NCBI GenBank assembly: GCA_963783175.1
Contig: CAWANG010000037.1
Location: 527,439-591,438, forward strand
Reading direction: 5' to 3'
DNA length: 64,000 nt
From: Roseiarcus sp963783175
GTDB taxonomy: Bacteria > Pseudomonadota > Alphaproteobacteria > Rhizobiales > Beijerinckiaceae
Below are positions 52,746 through 62,020 of this stretch, piece after piece. Position 1 is the first letter of the stretch; each line of letters opens with the position of its first letter. The position numbers and the translations under genes are program-made. The notes below the pieces were generated by a model, which was given only the letters and a program-made list of their open reading frames with translations, did not search any database and had not been told where the DNA came from.

Positions 52746-53801
52746 TCAGGGGCTTGTGTTCAGGACGCCCATCAGCTCGCCGATCCGCTGGGCAGCCTTG
52801 AGACCGCCGCCCGTTAAGACAATGATCGTCACTTCGTCCGGCCATATCACGCCTCGCCCGAGCAGACCGCTTAGGGCTGCGGCGGCGCTCGCGCACGTCG
52901 GCTCGACGTAAAGTCCTGACCTCGAGAGATGGTTCATCGCCTCGACGATCTCCATCTCGGTCACCGAGACGGCCGCACCGCTGGAGCGTCGAATGGCCGC
53001 CAAAACCTCGCGTGTTCGCACGGGCTTTGCAATGGCGGTTCCTTCGGCGATCGTCGGAAGGGTCTCCACTGGCATGTAGTCGTCGGCGCCCGAGGCGAAG
53101 CTGGCGCAGAAGGGAGCGCAGTTCGCGGGCTGGACGGCGAAGAGCCGTGGAAGCCGCTTAATCTCTCTGCAACGTAGGAGTTCGCTGAACCCGATATCGC
53201 ATCCGAGGACGTTGCTGCCGGCGCCGGTCGGTATCAGGACGTTGTCGGGCGCTCGGAATTCGAGGTCTTCCCAAAGCTCATAGGCCAGCGTCTTCGTCCC
53301 CTGGAGGAAGAAGGCCTGCCAATTGTCGCTGGCGTAGAAAATCCGCTCGGCTTGCCGTTCGGCCTCGTCGGCGGTGTCTTGTCGATTGCCCGGGATCAGT
53401 TCGACCTCCGCCCCGTAGGCCCTTATCTGGACGGTTTTGCCGGGCTGTGTGGTGGCAGGAACCAGGATCTTCGCCCTGATCCCGCCGGCGGCGGCATAGG
53501 CCGCGATGGCCGCGCCGCCGTTTCCCGAACTGTCCTCGAGCAGCCGGGTCATCCCTTGCTGACGAAGCGCCGAGATCATGACGGACGCGCCGCGGTCCTT
53601 GAAGCTGCCGGTCGGCGCAAACCATTCAAGCTTGAACTGCGCCCGGCCGCCTCTCCATGGATGCTCCAGGAGCGGCGTGCAGCCCTCGCCCATCGATATC
53701 GGATCTGCGACGGAAACCGGGAAAGATGCCGCATACCGCCAGAGCGAGCGCACTCCCAACTGGATGTCGCCGCGTCCTATGCCAGGCAGTGGCGTGATCA
53801 T
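52746..53801 (-). CDS. threonine synthase-like PLP-dependent lyase
   Basis: 351 residues from the ATG at 53801; fold type II PLP enzyme. The PLP lysine is in GSFKDRGASVM, the phosphate-binding loop in DSSGNGGAAIAAYAAAGG, and the active-site Gly-rich loop in PTGAGSNVLG. Homology extends upstream in the same frame (DPRTGRTYSLSEPRWRSDEG, to about 53915), but that part has no start codon; the first upstream ATG (53920, MNLELEDEHAPL) is one base off, so the N-terminus may be frameshifted. It may be a threonine synthase or a relative used in amino-acid or ring-cleavage catabolism, given the adjacent cluster. Confidence 0.75.
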   Translation of the reverse strand: MITPLPGIGRGDIQLGVRSLWRYAASFPVSVADPISMGEGCTPLLEHPWRGGRAQFKLEWFAPTGSFKDRGASVMISALRQQGMTRLLEDSSGNGGAAIAAYAAAGGIRAKILVPATTQPGKTVQIRAYGAEVELIPGNRQDTADEAERQAERIFYASDNWQAFFLQGTKTLAYELWEDLEFRAPDNVLIPTGAGSNVLGCDIGFSELLRCREIKRLPRLFAVQPANCAPFCASFASGADDYMPVETLPTIAEGTAIAKPVRTREVLAAIRRSSGAAVSVTEMEIVEAMNHLSRSGLYVEPTCASAAAALSGLLGRGVIWPDEVTIIVLTGGGLKAAQRIGELMGVLNTSP

Positions 53802-53920
53802 CAGGGGCAGACCCTCGTCAGAACGCCAACGCGGCTCGGAAAGTGAGTAGGTCCGGCCCGTACGAGGATCCGAGTAGGCCGGACAGAGGGGCGTGTTCGT
53901 CTTCCAGTTCGAGATTCATC

Positions 53921-54229
53921 GACGATCGCGCTATTTTGCTATTCGCAGTTTCGCCTTGCCTCCGCCATTGCGGCGAAAACAGGTTGAGAGCGATCTAGCC
54001 CACTAAAGAGCAAAGGGAGTGTCCTTAAGACGACAATGTCACGCTCGGCGAGCAAGTTCGCGGAAGCCGAGCGTGAACCGCAGGGAGTTGAATGATCTCA
54101 GGCGGAAACCGTTATCCCGCGTAGCTAATTTTCCGCATATTTCTTGGCCACTGCGCATCCAAGCGCCGCTGGGGTGTCGCCGGGCAAGTCGCGCGTAGAC
54201 CACGTCGGCCGTCGTGTCCGATTTGTGAA
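53921..54229. other. gap with an 11-bp hairpin
   Basis: 309 bases without a supported gene. It holds the inverted repeat at 54039-54076, and possibly the promoter of the PLP-enzyme gene. Confidence 0.4.
54039..54076. repeat. perfect 11-bp inverted repeat, hairpin
   Basis: TCACGCTCGGC (54039-54049) pairs with GCCGAGCGTGA (54066-54076) across a 16-base loop. It lies 154 bp after the phosphoribosyltransferase stop. No T-run follows on either strand, so a classical terminator is not evident; transcript stabilisation or an operator is possible. Confidence 0.45.
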
Positions 54230-54920
54230 TCATTGGGTGCTGCTCGCTGCCCAAGCTCCATCTTGCTGACGCGCCAGGATGGGCGTTTCGAAGACAGCCC
54301 TCGTTCGCCCTGGCCAGTGCTCGCCGACCTCTCTCAGGCGACTTTTCCAGCGCTCGGTCTGAAGCATGGCCACGCCTAGGACGACGGGTTCGATTCCGCA
54401 AACCGTCATGAGATCAATTCCGGCCGCCATCGAGACGCCGCTTGAAATTACATCGTCGACAAGCGCGACTCTCGCACCTTCAAGGAGCGGCAGCATTCGC
54501 GGATCCACGTAGAGCCACTTGCGATGACCAGGCGAGGTGATCGACGAGAGTGGAACCGATAAGTCCTCTTCGTACCAGAACTTGCGCGACGTTCCGAGCG
54601 GGACAAACCGGGCGTGACCCAACCTCCGCGCAACAGCGGAGGCGAGGGTCAGCCCGAGCGTTGGAAGTCCGACTATGACCTCCGGATCAAAGGATGCGAG
54701 TTCGACGGCAAGTCCCTCGGCGATCGCGTCTTGCACAGCAAAGCTCGCCTGATTGATAATAAGCGAAGCGAGCGCATGCTCACCGTCCGGAAGGGGTCGG
54801 ATCGGCAACAGGATCTGGTGGCCGTCATGAAGCCTCGCAGGGAAATTGGTCCTTGTAGTTCCCCTGAAACCTAAAGGAAGCCGGAGGATACACTTCTTGC
54901 CAGAACTCGTGCGGCAGCAT
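54230..54920 (-). CDS. phosphoribosyltransferase, frameshifted N-terminus
   Basis: About 229 residues after removing one base. MLPHEFWQEVYPPASFRFQG (from 54920) reads to FPCEAS and stops; one base over, PARLHDGHQILLPIRPLPDG continues without a gap. The junction is CCC where CC restores the frame, near 54840. The PRPP loop is ARVALVDDVISSGVSMAAGI, and VGLPTLGLTLASAVARRLG is also typical of purine-type phosphoribosyltransferases. It may salvage a base delivered by the ABC transporter or released by the adenine deaminase. It faces away from the M20 amidohydrolase gene (155-bp divergent spacer). Confidence 0.8.
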
Positions 54921-55075
54921 GTGTTGTCGCTTTTCCGGTAGAGGGTTATCGTGCGCTGGCGGCGCTCGGTCAGGTGCCGCGGATTTGTTTATAGAACGCG
55001 GTGTGGTGATCAAGCTTGCGCGATCAAGCCAGCCGTGACGAATTGCCCAAGGCAAACCAAATCCAGAAACTGTTC

Positions 55076-56275
55076 ATGCCTCTTTCCGAAGACATCGCTT
55101 CCGATCTGCCTTATCTCACCGCGTTGCGGCAAGATCTTCACGCGCACCCCGAACTCGGATTTGAAGAGGAGCGGACCAGCGAAATTGTGGCGAGGGTCCT
55201 GGAAGACGCAGGGCTTGAGGTGCGTCGCGGACTGGCAGGCACCGGTGTCGTGGGATCATTGCATGTCGGCATCGGCGCGCGAGTGATCGGGATGCGCGCC
55301 GACATGGACGCGCTCGCCGTGGCGGAAACGGCCGATCGTCCCTACCGGTCGACCGTGGACGGAAAGATGCACGCTTGCGGGCACGACGGACATACGGCCA
55401 TGCTCCTGGGCGCGGCCCGTCATCTTGCCGCCACTCGCAGATTTTCCGGCGTCGCGCATTTCATCTTCCAGCCCGCAGAAGAGGGCCGCGGCGGCGCAAA
55501 ACGCATGGTGGAGGACGGGTTATTCGACCTCTTCCCGTGCGACGCCGTCTACGGGCTTCACAACATGCCCGGTCTTGCAACGAACGAAATGGCTGTCGTC
55601 GAGGGGCCGCAGCTGGCCTCTTCCGACAGCTGGCGACTCACGCTGCGCGGCGTCGGCACCCACGGGGCGAAACCGCATCTCGGCAAGGACCCAATCACCG
55701 CCGCGGGGACATTCCTTTCCGCTCTGCAGACGATCGTCGGACGGGTCATCGATCCTCTCCAGCCTGCCGTTGTAAGCGCCTGCTCGCTTCAGGCCGGCAA
55801 TCCGGAAGCGCTGAATGTCATTCCGGACGTCGTACAGATGGGCGGCACCGCCCGCGCCTACACGCAGGAAGTCCGGGACATCCTGGAAGAAGAGATCGGG
55901 CGGCTTGCCCGTGGCGCTGCGTCGATGCACGGCGTCGAGGCCCTGTACAAGTTCATCCGGCGTATTCCTCCCGTCGTCAACGACCCGGACGCGACAGCGC
56001 GGGCGCGCCGAGTCGCAACGGCGGTTTTCGGCGAAGCGAAGACGATCACCGAATTTCCGCCTTCGACGGCAGGCGACGATTTCGCTTTCTTCATGCAAAA
56101 GGCGCCGGGCTGCTATGTGTGGCTCGGCAACGGGCCTGCCGTCGAGGGCGCCCTGCATCACAACACCGCATACGATTTCAACGACGCCGCCATCGCCTCG
56201 GGCGTCAAGTTCTGGACGACGCTGGTCGAACAGGAACTGTTGAGCGATAGCGTTTCAGTCCAGCAATTCGAGTAA
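55076..56275 (+). CDS. M20-family amidohydrolase (hippurate hydrolase-like)
   Basis: 399 residues from the ATG at 55076 (MPLSEDIASDLPYLTALRQD). Metal-binding motifs: HAHPELGFEEERTSE, MRADMDALAV, CGHDGHTAMLLGAARHLA (Cys and His ligands), QPAEEGRGGAKRM, LHNMPG and the C-terminal HHNTAYDFND. The family cleaves N-acyl amino acids and related amides. The frame is open upstream to 55016 but lacks homology. The 3' end overlaps the adenine deaminase gene by 21 bp in convergent orientation. Substrate not deducible. Confidence 0.9.
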   Translation: MPLSEDIASDLPYLTALRQDLHAHPELGFEEERTSEIVARVLEDAGLEVRRGLAGTGVVGSLHVGIGARVIGMRADMDALAVAETADRPYRSTVDGKMHACGHDGHTAMLLGAARHLAATRRFSGVAHFIFQPAEEGRGGAKRMVEDGLFDLFPCDAVYGLHNMPGLATNEMAVVEGPQLASSDSWRLTLRGVGTHGAKPHLGKDPITAAGTFLSALQTIVGRVIDPLQPAVVSACSLQAGNPEALNVIPDVVQMGGTARAYTQEVRDILEEEIGRLARGAASMHGVEALYKFIRRIPPVVNDPDATARARRVATAVFGEAKTITEFPPSTAGDDFAFFMQKAPGCYVWLGNGPAVEGALHHNTAYDFNDAAIASGVKFWTTLVEQELLSDSVSVQQFE

Positions 56276-58039
56276 TGGCGTCTCGAGAAGCCGACCGGTT
56301 GAAACATCGGCAATTCCGCGATCGGTCTGATGCGGCCCCGAATTGCAAGCCAGCGTCGCCCCAAAACAGGCCTTGAACACGAGATAGGGTGGCTGCCAAT
56401 CAACGACGCGATCGATCGCGGTCCGCAAGTCGGCGAAATTTGCCGAAACCTCCGCGAGTCCTTTGCCCGAGATAAGCCCCGCCAGCGGTAAGGGGAGCAC
56501 GCAATCGACCTTGCCGTCTGAGGCCACCGCCATGCCTCCCCCTGCAGCAATGACCGCATTGGCCGCCGCCGCCATGTCTTCCGCATCGACGCCGAACACC
56601 GTGAGGTTATGGCTGTCATGGGAGACGGTTGTGCAAAATGCGCCGCGCCAGCGTCCCCACTCGGTCAGAAACCCGACGCGGGGCCGGCCATCGGCCCGTC
56701 CATGGCGATGGGCGACGGCGATTAGCGTGGATCCCTCCGGCGGAACGATGTAGCCGGCCGCCACGTGGGCTTCGGCTTCGCCCCACCGAGTGAAGCGCGG
56801 CCGATCGATGGTGGCCACGCGAACCTTGCCGCCCGTGGCGGGGATACGGAAATGGTCCGCTTTCAGGGCCCCAAGGCTCATCGTCCCGAAAAGAGCGTCC
56901 GGAGGGCTGTGCTTGAGATCAACGAACATATGGCCGGCTTCCGCGACGCGACGGCCGCTCGCCAAGACAGTTCGCGCCCGAAAATCGGTAAGATCCTCGA
57001 ACAGCACGATGTCCGCCCGCCGTCCGGCCGCAATGAGTCCGAGGTCGCGTCTTCCGAGCCTGACGGCCGCATTGAGTGTCGCCGCTTCGAGCGCCCATTC
57101 CGCTCTGAGCCCGTAGCGCACCAGCCGACGGACTACGTCGTCGACGCCGCCCTTCGCGTGAAGATCGTCTGGAAAGACGTCGTCGGTGCAAAGAGTAACG
57201 GACTGCGGCAAATGATCAAACGTCTTCAGAGCCTCCACGAATTCGGGCAGAAGGTGGTCGTGCGAACCGCGCAGCTCGATTGTCAACCCGGCTCTCAGCT
57301 TGGCGAGTAGATCGTTCGCCGAAATGAGCTCGTGGTCGGAATCGACTCCAGCCGCCATGAAGGCGTTCAAGTCCGCGCCTTCGAGACCTCGCGCGTGCCC
57401 GCAGATCAGCTTGCCAGAAGCGAGGCCCGCCTCGATGATCGCCTGCATGCGCGGGTCGCCGTCGATGACGCCGCGCATGTTCATGACTTCTGCGACCCCC
57501 CCAATTTCCGGCCAGGTCAGCATCTCGATCATCGCGGCGCCGTCGAAGTCTGCCCCGGAAAGCTCGAGACCCGGCGCTGAAGGGACGCATGACGGCGCTA
57601 GGACGATCGTTCTGAGCGGCAAGTCGCGGGTCGCCTCCACCGCCCATCGCACACCGTCGAGCCCCTTCACATTGCCGAACTCATGTGGGTCCCAGACAAT
57701 CGTTGTCACGCCCCGCGGAAGAACCGCACCGGCATAGACGGCGGGCGTGACCATCGAGCTTTCTACATGCATGTGCGTGTCGATGAGCCCGGGCGAAATA
57801 AAGGCACCGCAGGCGTCGATTGTCTCGGCGGCATCGTCTCGCTTTCCGCTTGCATGTACGCTGGCGACTAGCGGACCGACGATCCCGACGTCGGCAGCCC
57901 GATATTCGCCCGTCGCCATATCGACCAGCGTGCCCCCGGCAATCAGGACGTCGAACGGCGCGTCGCCGCGCGCAGCAGCCACGGCCCGGCGCCGCAAAGC
58001 AGGCTCGGCGAGATCGTCGAGTTCCAGAGTGTCCTTCAT
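56255..58039 (-). CDS. ade: adenine deaminase
   Basis: 594 residues. Amidohydrolase with GLIDTHMHVESSMVTPAVY (HxH metal ligands), TTIVWDPHEFGNVKG, GHARGLEGADLNAFMAAG, the metal Glu in AEVMNMRGVIDGDP, and CTDDVFPDDLHAKGGVDD (Asp). The C-terminal domain SHDSHNLTVFGVDAEDMAAAAN and VFKACFGATLACNSGP are typical of bacterial Ade. It converts adenine to hypoxanthine. The ATG at 58039 (MKDTLELDDLAEPALRRRAV) is preferred over the upstream ATG at 58084. It follows the ABC transporter genes in the same direction, 74 bp after the ATPase. Confidence 0.9.
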   Translation of the reverse strand: MKDTLELDDLAEPALRRRAVAAARGDAPFDVLIAGGTLVDMATGEYRAADVGIVGPLVASVHASGKRDDAAETIDACGAFISPGLIDTHMHVESSMVTPAVYAGAVLPRGVTTIVWDPHEFGNVKGLDGVRWAVEATRDLPLRTIVLAPSCVPSAPGLELSGADFDGAAMIEMLTWPEIGGVAEVMNMRGVIDGDPRMQAIIEAGLASGKLICGHARGLEGADLNAFMAAGVDSDHELISANDLLAKLRAGLTIELRGSHDHLLPEFVEALKTFDHLPQSVTLCTDDVFPDDLHAKGGVDDVVRRLVRYGLRAEWALEAATLNAAVRLGRRDLGLIAAGRRADIVLFEDLTDFRARTVLASGRRVAEAGHMFVDLKHSPPDALFGTMSLGALKADHFRIPATGGKVRVATIDRPRFTRWGEAEAHVAAGYIVPPEGSTLIAVAHRHGRADGRPRVGFLTEWGRWRGAFCTTVSHDSHNLTVFGVDAEDMAAAANAVIAAGGGMAVASDGKVDCVLPLPLAGLISGKGLAEVSANFADLRTAIDRVVDWQPPYLVFKACFGATLACNSGPHQTDRGIADVSTGRLLETPLLELLD

Positions 58040-58113
58040 AGGGGTACAACCTCTGCGAGCAGGGTGCCGAGACTGCCTCTCCACCTTGTCGCGACTTCGA
58101 TATCCACTGGGAA

Positions 58114-59142
58114 CTATCCGAAGCGCTGAAGCGGCGCCGCGTTGGACACCGGCAGGTCAAAGCGCACGGTGGCGCCGAGAGCGTGCGTCGGCAAGTGGGC
58201 GCTTGCTTCGACCTTGATGGGTCCAAGCGGCGTGTCCAGCAGATATTGACGCGTTCCGCCAGCGAAGGACACGCCACGCACGCTTCCCTCGAAAGGACCG
58301 CGCCCCAGTTCGACCATTGACGGACGCCACGCAAGTCCCTTTGCCTCGCGCGGGATCGCGCCGCCCAGTGGGAAGCGCCCGCTTTCAGTGTCCAATGCCC
58401 CGGCGCGCACCCTGAAGACGTTCTCGAAGCCGACGAAATCAGCGACGAACGCCGAATTCGGACGATTATAGATCTCTTCAGGAGCGCCTATCTGTTCGAT
58501 CGTCCCATTGATCATGACGACAATGCGGTCGGCCAGAGCCAACGCCTCGGCTTGGTCGTGGGTGACGAAGATCATTGTCACGCCAGTCTCCTTTTGAACC
58601 CGCTGCAGCTCCGTGCGCATTTCGAGACGAAGACGCGCGTCGAGATTGGACAGGGGCTCGTCGAGCAGGAGAACTTTTGGCTCCATGACCATGGACCGGG
58701 CGAGCGCCACACGCTGCTGCTGGCCCCCTGAGAGTTCCCCGGGTTTGCGCGACGCGAACGAAGACAGACCCACCGTCTTCAGGCCGGACCTGACCCGATC
58801 CTCCAGCTCCTTCCCCCGCATGTCCTTGAGCCGCAGCCCGAAGGCGACGTTTTCGAAAACGGTGAGGTGAGGAAAAAGGGCATAGGATTGAAAGACGAGC
58901 CCGACGGACCGCTTATTGGCGGCGACGCGCGTGATGTCTCGGCTGTCGAGATGAATATGCCCCGAGACCGGCGCCAGAAGACCGGCAATCGCCCGCATCG
59001 TCGTGGTCTTGCCGCAGCCCGACGGGCCAAGCAGGGCGATGAGCTCCCCCTGTTTTATCGCGAGGTCCAGCCGATCGACCGCAACCGTCTTCCCATAGGC
59101 GAGCGTCAGCTGTTCAAGCGAGAGATAGGCCGAGTCAGACAT
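58114..59142 (-). CDS. ABC transporter ATPase (PotA-like)
   Basis: 342 residues from the ATG at 59142; the frame is open upstream into the permease. Walker A GPSGCGKTTTMRA, Q-loop FQSYALFPHLTVFENV, signature LSGGQQQRVALARSM, Walker B KVLLLDEPLSNLD, and H-loop FVTHDQAEAL. The TOBE-like C-terminal domain (GGTRQYLLDTPLGPIKVEA) places it in the spermidine/iron/2-aminoethylphosphonate-type class. It overlaps the permease gene by 8 bp. Confidence 0.93.
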   Translation of the reverse strand: MSDSAYLSLEQLTLAYGKTVAVDRLDLAIKQGELIALLGPSGCGKTTTMRAIAGLLAPVSGHIHLDSRDITRVAANKRSVGLVFQSYALFPHLTVFENVAFGLRLKDMRGKELEDRVRSGLKTVGLSSFASRKPGELSGGQQQRVALARSMVMEPKVLLLDEPLSNLDARLRLEMRTELQRVQKETGVTMIFVTHDQAEALALADRIVVMINGTIEQIGAPEEIYNRPNSAFVADFVGFENVFRVRAGALDTESGRFPLGGAIPREAKGLAWRPSMVELGRGPFEGSVRGVSFAGGTRQYLLDTPLGPIKVEASAHLPTHALGATVRFDLPVSNAAPLQRFG

Positions 59143-59914
59143 AGCGGGAAAAACCGATGAAGCGTTCGGCCAGAAACATGATCCCGATCGACAGGAAGGC
59201 CAACAGCGATGAGAGGGCGGCGACGGACGGGTCGTAGGTGCGCTCCATATAACCGAGCATGTCGATCGGCAGCGTTTGGACGCCGGGGCCCGACAGGAAA
59301 AGCGAGACCGGCACCTGATCGAAGCTGGTGACGAATCCAAGGATGAACGCAGCGAGAACGCCATTGCGGATGTTCGGCAGCACCACCCGAAAAAACGCGC
59401 CGAGCCGGCTGGAGCCCAGGAGAATGGCGGCTTCTTCAACATCGGATCGCAGATTGTCGAGACTGGCCGAGACCACGCGCACGCCATAGGGCAGAACGAG
59501 CGCGGTATGGGCGAGAAACAGCGCCACGACCACGTTGATGCCGAAAGGCGCGACGAGGTATCGAAGAAGCGCCAGCCCTACGATAATTCCCGGCACGATG
59601 ATCGGCGACGATACGACCGTCCGCACAACCTCAGCGAAAGGCAGACTATACCGGGACATCGCGTAGGACGCGGGTATCCCGAGGACCAGGGCCGCAAGGG
59701 TAGCGAAGACGGCGAGGAACATCGACAGCGCAAAGCTCGACCGGAAACTCTGCTCCGCGAAAACTTTAGCGACCCAGCGGAGGGAGAAGCCCTGAGGAGG
59801 AAAGGCGAGGGTGTCGCCTGCAGAAAGCGAGGCGGCGACGATGACGACGAAAGGCCCGACAAGAAAGATTAACAAGAGCCCCAGCACGACGATGGCCGGC
59901 AGCCGCGATGTCAT
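59135..59914 (-). CDS. ABC transporter permease (PotC-like)
   Basis: 259 residues with six membrane segments. The ATPase-coupling EAA loop reads EEAAILLGSSRLGAFFRVVLPNIRNGVLAAF. The N-terminus is a signal-anchor helix (VVLGLLLIFLVGPFVVIVAASL). Overlaps the first permease gene by 4 bp (59911-59914). Confidence 0.93.
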   Translation of the reverse strand: MTSRLPAIVVLGLLLIFLVGPFVVIVAASLSAGDTLAFPPQGFSLRWVAKVFAEQSFRSSFALSMFLAVFATLAALVLGIPASYAMSRYSLPFAEVVRTVVSSPIIVPGIIVGLALLRYLVAPFGINVVVALFLAHTALVLPYGVRVVSASLDNLRSDVEEAAILLGSSRLGAFFRVVLPNIRNGVLAAFILGFVTSFDQVPVSLFLSGPGVQTLPIDMLGYMERTYDPSVAALSSLLAFLSIGIMFLAERFIGFSRYV

Positions 59915-60738
59915 TTGAGGCTGCTCCCCGTCGCTATCCGCTTGAGAAGAATGTTTGCGCTGATGCTCATGACGATCAGAATGAATGCGATAACGCTCGC
60001 CGAAACGAGGTCATTTGCGATTGTCACGCGCTGATAGAGCAGCGTGACAAGGTTGAGTACTTTCGAGCCGCCGAGGATCGCAGGCGTAATGTAGGCCGTG
60101 ACAGAGCCGGCGAACACGAGCGTTCCGCCCGTGACCAGACCCTCCCGGGTGAGCGGCAGGACAACTTTGACGAAGATCTGCAGCCAGTTTGCTCCGAGAA
60201 CGCGAGCCGCCGGGATGACATCCTTCGGCATGTTCTCCAGGGCGCTGACCAGCGAGAGCACCATCAACGGCAGGAAGAGCTGCAGGAGGCCGATGAAGAC
60301 TGCTGTCTGGGTGAAAAGAACGCGGACAGGCTCCTCGGTCAGGCCGATGAGCATGAGCGCCTTGTTGACGATGCCGGCTCGGCCGAGAATAACGAGCCAA
60401 GCATAGGTCCGCGCGACGGGCGAGATCATCAGTGGCAGGACGACGAGACCGATCATCCGGCTCTTGCCCGCGGCGGGCAGGTCAACGATGGCCAAGGCAG
60501 AGGCATAGCCGATGACCGCGGCCGCAACCGTCACGAGCGCGCCCAGTTCGAGGGTCCGCCAGACGACAAGTCGGTTGAGCGGGTCGGCGAAGAAACGCTG
60601 GTAGGCCTCGAGGGTCCAGCGCCCCTCGAAATGAAGGCCTCCCGACAAGAGCACGATCACCGGTAAGACGAAGACCAGCGCGGCGAATGTCGCCGCCGGC
60701 AAAGCAAGCGTCAACGCCTCGGACCGATTCTGAAACAC
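59911..60738 (-). CDS. ABC transporter permease (PotB-like)
   Basis: 275 residues; GTG at 60738 (VFQNRSEALTLALPAATFAA) has GGAAG upstream and starts homology. The in-frame upstream part to 60801 (MRRPERCPSYARLLC) looks non-coding. Six membrane segments; EAA-like loop ENMPKDVIPAARVLGANWLQIF. Partner of the second permease. Confidence 0.9.
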   Translation of the reverse strand: MFQNRSEALTLALPAATFAALVFVLPVIVLLSGGLHFEGRWTLEAYQRFFADPLNRLVVWRTLELGALVTVAAAVIGYASALAIVDLPAAGKSRMIGLVVLPLMISPVARTYAWLVILGRAGIVNKALMLIGLTEEPVRVLFTQTAVFIGLLQLFLPLMVLSLVSALENMPKDVIPAARVLGANWLQIFVKVVLPLTREGLVTGGTLVFAGSVTAYITPAILGGSKVLNLVTLLYQRVTIANDLVSASVIAFILIVMSISANILLKRIATGSSLK

Positions 60739-60831
60739 GGTGGGACTTCCTATTTCACATAGAAGGCGGGCGTACGATGGACAGCGCTCCGGCCGCCTCA
60801 TGAACTGCTCGCGACCGCTCGTGTCAGACTA

Positions 60832-61854
60832 TTATTGTTGGACCTTGGCGTTCCATTCGCTGAGCCAATTCTCTCGGTTGGCGAGCTCGACCGCGGAGGG
60901 AATGAGCTTGACGTTCGCCGCTGTCTCCGCTCCATAGGTGATGTTCTCCGCCACCTCAGGCGAAACCTCGACGTCCTTGTTCGCGGGGCTGTCGACCAAA
61001 GCGTTAGCAAGATCCGTCTGCACTTTAGTCGACAACCAAAAATCCATCACTTGGAGAGCCAAGTCGCGGTTCTTCGATCCCCTGGTGACGACCATAACGT
61101 TGAGGCCGCCGGTCTGGCCTTCTTTGGGCGTCGCCCACTTGATCGGAACATCGAGCTTGCGCAGCGGCGCCCAAGCGAACCTCCCGATCGGCGCCGCCCA
61201 GATCTCGTCCTGCTCCATAAGTTGAACAAGTTGCGACGACCGATCGTAGAAGGTGACGATGTCGTTGCGATGCTCGCCAACGGCGTCGATGGACGCCTTG
61301 AGGTCTGGGGTATCCTTGCCCATCGCCAGCCCGAGCATGTAGAGCGCCGGCGGACCCTGATTCGTGGTGATATTGGGCAGAGCGACGCGTCCGGCGAGCT
61401 GCTTCGAGAGCAAATCGTTCCATGATGTGATCTTTACCTTGTCCGAGCGATAGGCGATCGACGTCGCATAAAAGGTGTAACCCACGCTCATGCCGTCCTG
61501 GTTGGGATCCTTGGCGATGTCATAGAGCCTGACGAAATTGCTCAGCTTCGATGTATCGACCTTGTCCACCAGACCCTGGCGGGCGGCGGATAGGGCGTCC
61601 GCCATCGACATCACCGCCATGTCGATGACGGGCTCGGCTTTGTTGACCTCCATCTTCGCCAGACGCTCTGCGCTGTTGCCGGTCTCGACCACGAGCTTGC
61701 ATCCGCACTCCTTCTCGAAGGGCCGATAGACAATCTGCGCGTAGGCGTCTTGTGCGAAAGCATAGACCGAGATCGTCAGCGTGCGTTCCTGCGCCTGGGC
61801 CGTGGCGCAAGCCATGAGCAGCAGGGCTGTTGACGACAGAATTCGATCCTTCAT
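60832..61854 (-). CDS. ABC transporter substrate-binding protein (PotD-like)
   Basis: 340 residues with signal peptide (MKDRILSSTALLLMACATAQA). Bilobal binding-protein fold: TLTISVYAFAQDAYAQIVYR, then FEKECGCKLVVETGNSAERL, VGYTFYATSIAYRSDKVKI and GRVALPNITTNQGPPALYM. The family transports polyamines, iron, thiamine or other small cations; the ligand here is not predictable. First gene of the transporter operon. The region 61855-62000 should carry its promoter. Confidence 0.9.
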   Translation of the reverse strand: MKDRILSSTALLLMACATAQAQERTLTISVYAFAQDAYAQIVYRPFEKECGCKLVVETGNSAERLAKMEVNKAEPVIDMAVMSMADALSAARQGLVDKVDTSKLSNFVRLYDIAKDPNQDGMSVGYTFYATSIAYRSDKVKITSWNDLLSKQLAGRVALPNITTNQGPPALYMLGLAMGKDTPDLKASIDAVGEHRNDIVTFYDRSSQLVQLMEQDEIWAAPIGRFAWAPLRKLDVPIKWATPKEGQTGGLNVMVVTRGSKNRDLALQVMDFWLSTKVQTDLANALVDSPANKDVEVSPEVAENITYGAETAANVKLIPSAVELANRENWLSEWNAKVQQ

Positions 61855-62020
61855 GCGCTGAGTTCTCCTTTTCGACGTTGTCGCAGCCGGCGATTTCCCG
61901 CGGCATCAAGTCGGCGCCTACAAACGAGGGTATCGACTTCTGCCTCCGGTCTGCTCAGATGTAACTTATTTGGCAGGAAGGATGACATGATGTCGAGTTA
62001 ATCTCTTTGCCTCGTGCCTC

